This document shows positions 1 through 5,039 of a DNA stretch of 5,039 bases, piece after piece. The notes beneath the pieces were generated by a model that was not told where the DNA came from, did not search any database, and saw nothing but the letters and a program-made list of their open reading frames with translations. This DNA is from Gammaproteobacteria bacterium (GTDB taxonomy: Bacteria > Pseudomonadota > Gammaproteobacteria > Thiohalomonadales > Thiohalomonadaceae), in assembly GCA_015232955.1 (NCBI GenBank), contig JADFYS010000176.1, positions 1 to 5,039 of the forward strand. Reading direction: 5' to 3'. Numbering within the stretch: the stretch's first letter is position 1; every line of letters begins with the position of its first letter. The translations under genes were made by a program, and so were the position numbers.

Positions 1-1707
1 CGACTCTTTGGGGAGGGTCTCATCGTGATACTCCATCGCCCGCTCGGGATCAAAGCTGATGGCAAACTGATCCCCCCAGCGAAACTCAAACCGTGCCTTG
101 GACATCGCATTGTCTCGCAGCTGCGCCCCGGGAAACCCTTTGGCGAGATCTGCGGCATGGGCGGCGATCTTGTAGCTGATAATCCCCTGGCGCACATCTT
201 CACGATCCGGCAGGCCGAGATGCTCTTTGGGGGTGACATAGCAGAGCATCGCCGTTCCGTACCAGCCGATATTGGCGGCACCGATAGCCGAGGAGATGTG
301 GTCATAACCGGGGGAGATATCGGTCACCAGCGGCCCGAGGGTATAGAAAGGGGCCTGATGGCACGCCTCCAGCTCCCGCTCCACATTCTCGCGAATCCCT
401 TGCAGGGGGACATGGCCCGGCCCCTCGATCATCACCTGGACATCGTGCTCCCAAGCAGTGGTGGTCAACTCTCCCAGCGTCTCCAGTTCGCTAAACTGGG
501 CGGCATCATTGGCGTCTGCCAGCGAACCCGGGCGCAGTCCATCGCCAAGAGAGAAGCCGACATCATACGCCTTCATAATCTCGCACATCTCGGCAAAATG
601 GGTATAGAGGAAGTTCTCCTGATGGTGGGCAAGACACCATTTCGCAAGGATCGAGCCGCCACGAGAGACGATTCCGGTGACACGATCGGCGGTGAGCGGG
701 ATATAGCGCAGCAGAACACCGGCATGAATGGTGAAGTAGTCGACCCCCTGCTCCGCCTGTTCAATCAGGGTATCACGCATAATCTCCCAGCTCAGCTCTT
801 CCGCCTTGCCATCCACCTTCTCCAGCGCCTGATAGATGGGGACAGTGCCGATGGGGACGGGGGAGTTGCGGAGAATCCACTCCCGGGTCTCGTGAATATT
901 ACTACCGGTAGAGAGATCCATCAGGGTATCGCCCCCCCAACGAGCCGACCAGACCATCTTCTCCACCTCTTCACCAATGGAGGAGGTGATGGCGGAATTC
1001 CCGATATTGGTGTTGATCTTGGTGAGGAAGTTGCGGCCAATGATCATCGGCTCCAGCTCAGGATGGTTGATATTGGCCGGAAGCACCGCCCGTCCGGCGG
1101 CGATCTCTGCCCGCACAAACTCGGGGGTGATCTCCTCGGGGATCTCGGCACCCAGCGGCTCCCCCCGGTGTTGACGCAGTAGTTTGCGGTAGCGTTCGTC
1201 CTGGCGTAACTCGGCAATTCGGCACGATTCACGCAACGCCACATACTCCATCTCCGGAGTGATGATCCCCTGCCGCGCATAGTGCATCTGTGAGACATTT
1301 CTCCCTGAGAGGGCTTTTCGGGGCAGACGCAAGTGTTCAAAACGGAGATGGGCGAGAGCGGGATCGTTCTGTCGCTTCTGTCCAAAGAGAGAGGTGGGGC
1401 CGGCCAGCTCTTCGCTATCCCCGCGCTCGGTGATCCACGGTGTGCGCAGCCCCTCAAGGCCACGAGTGAGATCGACGCTCACCGCCGGGTCGGTAAAGGG
1501 GCCAGAGGTGTCGTAGATCGGGAGCGGTGGATTCTCCTCCACACCGTGAATGGCACTGGTGACGCTCTGAGTCACCTCACGCATCCCGACCCGAATATCG
1601 GGTCTGGAGCCTTCAATATAGATCTTGCGTGAACCGGGAAACGGTTGGGTTACCGCAGCAGAGAGCTGCTGGTAGTGTTCAATTACGGCTTGGGGTGAGG
1701 GACTCAT
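1..1707 (-). CDS. thiC: Phosphomethylpyrimidine synthase ThiC, 3' end beyond the window
   Basis: ThiC is a cytoplasmic radical-SAM enzyme that rearranges aminoimidazole ribotide into hydroxymethylpyrimidine phosphate, the pyrimidine half of thiamin. The minus strand reads 569 codons without interruption from ATG at 1707. Landmarks match E. coli ThiC as I recall it: PIYDTSGP near residue 65, MHYARQGIITPEMEY near 143, NINHPELEPMIIGRNF near 212, RNSPVPIGTVPIYQALEKV near 280, GDGLRPGS near 390, EGPGHVP with H432, and TPKEH with H496. The last two histidines are 64 residues apart, the spacing I remember for the metal-binding pair. The frame stops at HDETLPKES, just before the C-terminal CX2CX4C cluster motif, so about 60 residues are missing. 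Two in-frame TGA codons lie upstream, which limits the start to this ATG. A GGAGAG sits 11 bases before it, rather far. The gene is divergent from the methyltransferase. Confidence 0.97.
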   Translation of the reverse strand, partial: MSPSPQAVIEHYQQLSAAVTQPFPGSRKIYIEGSRPDIRVGMREVTQSVTSAIHGVEENPPLPIYDTSGPFTDPAVSVDLTRGLEGLRTPWITERGDSEELAGPTSLFGQKRQNDPALAHLRFEHLRLPRKALSGRNVSQMHYARQGIITPEMEYVALRESCRIAELRQDERYRKLLRQHRGEPLGAEIPEEITPEFVRAEIAAGRAVLPANINHPELEPMIIGRNFLTKINTNIGNSAITSSIGEEVEKMVWSARWGGDTLMDLSTGSNIHETREWILRNSPVPIGTVPIYQALEKVDGKAEELSWEIMRDTLIEQAEQGVDYFTIHAGVLLRYIPLTADRVTGIVSRGGSILAKWCLAHHQENFLYTHFAEMCEIMKAYDVGFSLGDGLRPGSLADANDAAQFSELETLGELTTTAWEHDVQVMIEGPGHVPLQGIRENVERELEACHQAPFYTLGPLVTDISPGYDHISSAIGAANIGWYGTAMLCYVTPKEHLGLPDREDVRQGIISYKIAAHAADLAKGFPGAQLRDNAMSKARFEFRWGDQFAISFDPERAMEYHDETLPKES

Positions 1708-1777
1708 ACAGGTTAGATCTCTCCATCATCATTTCGGTAGGACGGTACTCAGCGACCATCTGAGGCGACAGGAAGAT

Positions 1778-1807
1778 ATCGTATCACTCTTCGCCCCATC
1801 TGCCCAA
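1778..1807 (-). promoter_or_regulatory. Candidate sigma-70 promoter for thiC
   Basis: On the minus strand TTGGGC (1807-1802) and TACGAT (1783-1778) are separated by 18 bases, with three and four matches to the -35 and -10 consensus. A small dyad, GATA-TCG-TATC (1775-1785), overlaps the -10 box. Transcription would start near 1771 and leave a leader of roughly 64 bases. This is a weak pattern-based call. Confidence 0.22.
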
Positions 1808-1829
1808 TCATCATCCTGCACATCGAGAC

Positions 1830-1858
1830 TTGCATCATCGTCCAACTCTCCGCACAAT
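1830..1858 (+). promoter_or_regulatory. Candidate sigma-70 promoter for the methyltransferase gene
   Basis: TTGCAT (1830-1835) and CACAAT (1853-1858) are spaced by 17 bases, with three and four consensus matches. The transcript would begin near 1865 and give a leader of about 26 bases containing the GGAG at 1881. The position is sensible but the match is weak. Confidence 0.25.
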
Positions 1859-1880
1859 AGCGCCACTATCACAGCGCAAT

Positions 1881-1890
1881 GGAGAGAGAG
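1881..1890 (+). promoter_or_regulatory. Ribosome binding site that sets the methyltransferase start
   Basis: GGAGAGAGAG lies directly before the ATG at 1891, with the GGAG core six bases from the start codon. An in-frame ATG at 1879 has no purine-rich sequence ahead of it, and using it would place this site inside the coding region. The start at 1891 is therefore preferred. Confidence 0.75.
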
Positions 1891-2565
1891 ATGAACGCCC
1901 CCCTATCCGGAAAGAGCCTGGCAACAGCCCGCTATAATATGGTGGAACAGCAGATTTCACCGTGGAATGTCAACGACAGAGCTGTCCTGAATCTAATGGC
2001 AACGCTCCCTCGCGAACAGTTTGTCCCCAGTGAGTACGCCAACTACGCCTACAGTGATATCGAAATCCCCCTCTCCCCAAGCGCAAATATGCTCTTTCCC
2101 AAGGTTGAGGCGCGACTGCTTCAGGGGGTTGCGCTAAGAAAGAGCGATCAGATCCTGGAGATCGGTAGCGGTAGCGGCTACACCGCCGCTCTTCTCGGAA
2201 AGTTGGGGGGACAGGTCACCTCGATAGAGATTGACCCGGAGCTGGCGGATCGCGCTCGGGAAAACCTGAACAAGGTCGGTATCGATAATGTCATCGTCGA
2301 GCAGGGGGACGCCAGCGATGGTTGGGAGAGCGATACCAGATTCGATGTTATCGCCATTGGTGGCTCGCTCCCTTTTGTGCCCGATTCATTCAAAAACCAG
2401 CTCAAAGTGGGGGGTAGGCTCTTCTGTGTTATCGGTAACAGACCGGTGATGGATGCCGTAGTCATCGTCCGTACCCACGCCAAAGAGTGGCAAGAGCAGT
2501 TCCTGTTTGAGACCCTCCTCACCCCTCTGGAGAACAGGCTGAGCAGCCCGAAATTCCGCTTTTAA
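1891..2565 (+). CDS. Protein-L-isoaspartate O-methyltransferase family protein (Pcm-like)
   Basis: This is a 224-residue soluble SAM-dependent methyltransferase of the PCMT family. True PCMT methylates isoaspartyl residues in damaged cytoplasmic proteins so that they can revert to aspartate. The N-terminus, ARYNMVEQQISPWNVNDRAVL, is typical of the family. The SAM-binding motif I is ILEIGSGSGYTA (residues 88-99), followed by an acidic strand end IEID (112-115), a GDASDGW loop with D140, and FDVIAIGGSLPFVP. Where E. coli Pcm has its substrate-binding TISQP segment, this protein has NMLFPKVEARLLQ with P70. It thus resembles the shorter variant group often found beside thiC and tolC in gammaproteobacteria (from memory), and isoaspartyl repair activity is uncertain. 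It is divergent from thiC and 165 bases upstream of the cytochrome gene. The fold is secure; the substrate is not. Confidence 0.9.
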   Translation: MNAPLSGKSLATARYNMVEQQISPWNVNDRAVLNLMATLPREQFVPSEYANYAYSDIEIPLSPSANMLFPKVEARLLQGVALRKSDQILEIGSGSGYTAALLGKLGGQVTSIEIDPELADRARENLNKVGIDNVIVEQGDASDGWESDTRFDVIAIGGSLPFVPDSFKNQLKVGGRLFCVIGNRPVMDAVVIVRTHAKEWQEQFLFETLLTPLENRLSSPKFRF

Positions 2566-2700
2566 CCCTTTCTTGGACCAGCGTTTTCAGGTATCTTTGA
2601 TATATGGGCCAGCCTTGCGTCGATTTCAAAACTGACGACGGTTATTCGACCTCCTCCCCCTTCATCGAAGAGATAAGGGCAGGATCGATCCCCCAAAAAA

Positions 2701-2706
2701 TATAAT
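2701..2706 (+). promoter_or_regulatory. Consensus -10 box upstream of the cytochrome gene
   Basis: A perfect TATAAT lies in an AT-rich island (2695-2710) within otherwise GC-rich DNA. There is no convincing -35 hexamer 16-18 bases upstream; GGCAGG is found there. If used, transcription would begin near 2713, only about 18 bases before the start codon. The rest of the 2566-2730 intergenic region shows no clear terminator for the preceding gene. Confidence 0.35.
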
Positions 2707-2717
2707 TATCACCTACA

Positions 2718-2723
2718 AAGGAG
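2718..2723 (+). promoter_or_regulatory. Ribosome binding site for the cytochrome gene
   Basis: AAGGAG is placed seven bases before ATG 2731. It is the strongest Shine-Dalgarno match in the window, and it supports this start along with the signal peptide that follows. Confidence 0.8.
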
Positions 2724-2730
2724 TTGCTAA

Positions 2731-3859
2731 ATGAAACAACTGTTGACACTGCTCTTCACTCTATCTCTCTCTCTTCTTAGCCCTACCGCTGCGGCCTTTG
2801 ATCTCGCCAACGGTGAGCGGATCAACCGTAACTGTGGTCTCTGTCACGGTGTCTACGGGCAGGGAACTGCGGGCAGACTCTCTCCCCGCCTTGCTGGAAT
2901 GCCACGGGAGTACCTGATTAAGGCGATGGAGGATTTTAAGGAGGGAAAGCGGACGAACCCCACCATGGAGGACTCTATCGGCCTCGCCCATATGGTGGGC
3001 AGTGAGATTGAAGATGTCTCTGCCTACCTCAGTATGCTCGACCTCAGCATGGATAGCCGCTTTGATATCGTCTCCAATCTCCCGGGTGACCCGAAAAATG
3101 GGGAGGAGCTGTATATGGAAGAGTGCAAAACCTGCCATGGCCGCGATGGTAGAGGCAGAGCAAGCAAAGAGGCCCCCCCCTCTTGCTGGACAGCACGGTG
3201 AGTACCTCTTCTCCATGATTAAAACCTTTCAGGCCAAGCTTCGTAACCATGACAATGATCCCGAAGATGAGACCTTCGACAACTATAAAGATCAGCAGCT
3301 TTTCGATATTATCGCCTTTGTCACCACCCTCGACAACGCAAGGATAATCCCCGGTGCTCAGTTTGTCCCACCCCGGGTAACCCCGATTCAGGTGGCCGCC
3401 AAACCTGAAATGAGTGCCAGTGAGAAACATGGTCTGAGAATCACCGATATCACCCAGACTGTAGCACAGATGCTTCTCAAGCCGGGGGTCTCTATCGAAG
3501 ATGCCGCTCAGGCGATGGAGTCGAAAGCGACAGAACTGAACATGAAAATGGTGGGTAAACAGCTGGTCTCAAAAGAGCTGGAGGCGCGAGGAGTCGATTC
3601 ACCACACCTCAGCATCTATCAGTTCTGTAAGCCGATGGACGCCAGAACCATGATTCTCAGTGATCCTATCTTCGCCAGCTATATGCCGTGCCGCATCTCG
3701 ATGGTTGAGAACAAAAAGGGGGAGATTCTGCTGATGATGCTCAACCTCGACATGTTGATCAACAGCCAACTGTTACCGAAAGAGGTGGTCGATACCGCAA
3801 TTCGCGTCAACCAGAATATGATTGCGATTATGGTTGCTGGCGCCACCGGCGAGTTCTAA
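2731..3859 (+). pseudogene. Diheme cytochrome c4-type protein fused to DUF302, interrupted by a frameshift
   Basis: This is a secreted electron-transfer protein read in two frames. Residues 1-22 form a Sec signal peptide with a likely cleavage at AAA|F. The first c-type domain (about 23-105) has CGLCH at 35-39 and a probable axial M79 in RTNPTM. The second (about 119-205) has CKTCH at 132-136. After a linker, residues about 247-375 match DUF302, with SPHLSIYQFCKP, a YMPCRISMVE strand and LNLDMLI; C299 and C320 could pair as a disulfide. The first frame runs to a stop at 3199-3201, appending SCWTAR. The second frame carries LAGQHGEYL onward to 3859. With one C fewer in the run at 3173-3180 the join reads EAPPLAGQ, exactly the cytochrome c4 pattern, giving 375 residues. 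Both sides are well preserved, so the break is either a sequencing error or very recent. A downstream restart at ATG 3215 would lack the signal peptide and both haem motifs. Residue numbers after 150 assume the corrected frame. Confidence 0.9.
3173..3180 (+). repeat. C8 homopolymer at the frameshift point
   Basis: Eight consecutive C residues form the longest C/G run I see in the window; other runs reach seven (for example 931-937, 4083-4089 and 4665-4671) and leave their frames intact. Seven C residues here would restore the cytochrome frame. Such tracts are prone to replication slippage and to base-calling errors. Confidence 0.85.
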
Positions 3860-3893
3860 CGGCTGAACTCCCGATTTAACCACCAGACAGAAA

Positions 3894-3914
3894 GGGGGGA
3901 GTGTGACTCCCCCC
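3894..3914 (+). terminator. Strong G/C hairpin between the cytochrome gene and lipB, terminator-like but without a T-run
   Basis: GGGGGGAGT (3894-3902) pairs perfectly with ACTCCCCCC (3906-3914) around a GTG loop, a 9-bp stem 34 bases after the cytochrome stop codon. It is not followed by a T-run on the plus strand (CGCACCTCG follows), and the minus strand offers only TTT. It could terminate or attenuate the cytochrome transcript, or protect its 3' end from exonucleases. The hairpin is certain; its role is inferred. Confidence 0.45.
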
Positions 3915-3963
3915 CGCACCTCGCTTCACTCCAAAACACTCAGAGCCTGTAACAAACACCACG

Positions 3964-4572
3964 ATGGAGATCATCGTCAGGGACCGTGGTCTTGTCCCCT
4001 ACCTCCCTCTCTACCGCGAGATGCAGCAGTTTACTGCAGAGCGGCACCCCGCCACACCCGATGAGATCTGGCTTCTACAGCACCCCCCCATCTTTACCCG
4101 CGGCCTCAACAGCAAGGGGCACCACCTTCTCAACCCGGGGACAATTCCAGTGGTGGCCATCGACCGTGGCGGTGATGTCACCTACCATGGACCCGGGCAG
4201 TGGATCGCCTATCTTCTCCTCGACCTTCGCCGCTGCAAGATGGGGGTACGGCAACTGGTGTCGATCCTAGAGAACAGCGTCATCGCGCTACTAGAGGATC
4301 TGGGACTAAGTGGCGCTGCCCGGAAAGAGGCCCCCGGAGTCTATATCGCAAGTAAAAAGATCGCCTCCCTTGGATTACGGGTTCGGCGACAGGGGTGCTA
4401 TCACGGCATGAGCCTCAACTGTGAGATGGATCTCACCCCTTTCTCGCGGATCAACCCCTGTGGGCAGCCGGGACTTCAGGTGACCGATCTCGCCAATGAA
4501 GGGGTGAAAAACCCGCTCGATGCAGGCAGAACCTTGCTTCTCCACCACCTGCTGCAACAACTTTCACCCTAA
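3964..4572 (+). CDS. lipB: Octanoyl-[acyl-carrier-protein]:protein N-octanoyltransferase LipB
   Basis: LipB transfers octanoate from acyl carrier protein to a lysine of lipoyl domains (E2 subunits of 2-oxoacid dehydrogenases, and GcvH), the first step of lipoate assembly in the cytoplasm. The 202-residue product is close to the usual length. It carries DEIWLLQHPPIFTRG near 33, the family signature RGGDVTYHGPGQ at 68-79, the catalytic lysine K132 in KKIASLGLRVR, HGMSLN near 145, and the catalytic cysteine C166 in NPCGQPG. K132 and C166 are each offset by three from E. coli K135 and C169. The ATG at 3964 gives the expected N-terminus MEIIVRDRG, though no Shine-Dalgarno sequence precedes it. lipA follows after 31 bases on the same strand, probably as an operon. 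A hairpin separates it from the cytochrome gene. Confidence 0.97.
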   Translation: MEIIVRDRGLVPYLPLYREMQQFTAERHPATPDEIWLLQHPPIFTRGLNSKGHHLLNPGTIPVVAIDRGGDVTYHGPGQWIAYLLLDLRRCKMGVRQLVSILENSVIALLEDLGLSGAARKEAPGVYIASKKIASLGLRVRRQGCYHGMSLNCEMDLTPFSRINPCGQPGLQVTDLANEGVKNPLDAGRTLLLHHLLQQLSP

Positions 4573-4603
4573 CGCCCTATTTTCGCAATCCACAAAAACA
4601 GCG

Positions 4604-5039
4604 ATGAAACAGCCACAACGAGGCCCAGAGAAGGTCATCCGCCCCCTTGAGCCGCTCTCTGCCACCCCCCCACCTCTGCGCAAACCGCACTGGATTCGTG
4701 CCCGTCCCCCCAACTCACCCCGGGTAGAGCAGGTGAAGTCGATCTTGCGCCAGCAACAGCTGCACACCGTCTGTGAAGAGGCGTCGTGCCCAAATCTTGG
4801 CGAATGTTTCAGCAACTCTACCGCTACATTTATGATTATGGGAGGGATCTGTACCCGCCGCTGCCCCTTCTGTGATGTCGCTCACGGAACGCCCCTCCCT
4901 CTGGATCCCGCAGAACCGATCCATCTCGCCGAGACCGTCGCCCGCCTCAGGCTCCGTTTTGTTGTAATCACTTCAGTAGATCGCGATGATCTTCGCGACG
5001 GCGGTGGCGAGCACTACGCCAAAGTGATTGCTGCGGTCC
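4604..5039 (+). CDS. lipA: Lipoyl synthase LipA, 3' end beyond the window
   Basis: LipA is a radical-SAM enzyme that inserts two sulfur atoms into protein-bound octanoyl groups made by LipB, completing lipoate. The window holds 145 codons, a little under half of the usual protein of about 320 residues. The auxiliary cluster motif CX4CX5C is present at C57, C62 and C68 (CEEASCPNLGEC). The radical-SAM CX3CX2C is at C83, C87 and C90 (CTRRCPFCDVAHG). All six are offset by 11 from the E. coli positions, owing to a shorter N-terminus. VVITSVDRDDLRDGG follows near residue 124. The C-terminal serine ligand to the auxiliary cluster lies outside. The region before residue 30 is proline-rich and includes a C7 run at 4665-4671 that stays in frame. 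The start ATG lacks an evident ribosome binding site; translation may depend on coupling to lipB. Confidence 0.97.
   Translation, partial: MKQPQRGPEKVIRPLEPLSATPPPLRKPHWIRARPPNSPRVEQVKSILRQQQLHTVCEEASCPNLGECFSNSTATFMIMGGICTRRCPFCDVAHGTPLPLDPAEPIHLAETVARLRLRFVVITSVDRDDLRDGGGEHYAKVIAAV

Noticed and set aside
25..1182. A 385-codon plus-strand open frame
   Set aside because: It lies antisense to thiC, whose minus-strand translation matches E. coli ThiC throughout. The plus-strand product has no recognisable motif; it is a shadow of thiC codon bias.
1681..1734. A 16-codon minus-strand ORF (MMMERSNLYESL...) overlapping the thiC start
   Set aside because: It has no ribosome binding site and no leader-peptide features such as a run of regulatory codons or an attenuator hairpin; it is likely chance.
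1729..1899. An open minus-strand frame in register with thiC, rich in Asp (DDDASLDVQDDDW), ending at TGA just upstream of the thiC ATG
   Set aside because: It has only GTG/TTG starts with no properly spaced ribosome binding site, and no family resemblance. The Asp residues come from GAT repeats. A 5' extension of thiC is excluded by two in-frame TGA codons.
1933..1938. TATAAT inside the methyltransferase gene
   Set aside because: It encodes part of the conserved ARYNMVEQQ segment and has no matching -35 element.
2682..2691. GGATCGATCC palindrome before the cytochrome gene, considered as a terminator
   Set aside because: It has no loop and no T-run on the plus strand, and short palindromes like this are expected by chance.
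2761..3216. A 151-codon minus-strand open frame
   Set aside because: It is antisense to the haem-binding half of the cytochrome gene and its product shows no known motif.
3044..3430. A 128-codon minus-strand open frame spanning the frameshift
   Set aside because: It lies opposite well-conserved cytochrome sequence on both sides of the break and has no start context or motif.

Overview
The window reads as ordinary chromosomal DNA of a gammaproteobacterium, moderately GC-rich with many CCC proline codons and C/G homopolymers. The ThiC, LipB and LipA proteins resemble their E. coli counterparts closely. The cytochrome c4/DUF302 protein suggests a respiring, possibly sulfur-oxidising relative, but that assignment is inference only. 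I see no RNA genes, mobile elements, CRISPR arrays or attachment sites, and no stretch over 300 bases without a gene.

Layout. (1) Bases 1-1707, minus strand: thiC, cut by the window edge just before its C-terminal iron-sulfur motif. (2) 1708-1890: a divergent control region with weak promoter candidates for both neighbours and no recognisable TPP riboswitch. (3) 1891-2565, plus strand: a protein-isoaspartate methyltransferase-like SAM methyltransferase whose start is set by a clear ribosome binding site. (4) 2566-2730: an intergenic region ending in a TATAAT box and an AAGGAG ribosome binding site. (5) 2731-3859: a secreted protein with two cytochrome c4-type haem domains followed by a DUF302 domain. 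It is broken at an eight-C run (3173-3180); removing one C restores a single 375-residue protein. (6) 3860-3963: a spacer with a perfect 9-bp G/C hairpin. (7) 3964-4572 lipB and 4604-5039 lipA (3' end missing): the lipoate assembly pair.

Functionally, LipB moves octanoate from acyl carrier protein to the lipoyl domains of 2-oxoacid dehydrogenases and the glycine cleavage system, and LipA inserts the two sulfurs. ThiC makes the pyrimidine half of thiamin. Both thiamin diphosphate and lipoate serve 2-oxoacid dehydrogenases, but nothing in the sequence shows the two loci are co-regulated. The cytochrome is a periplasmic electron carrier with an added domain of unknown role. It is the most interesting gene here, for its architecture, its reading-frame break and an apparently missing haem ligand in the second domain.
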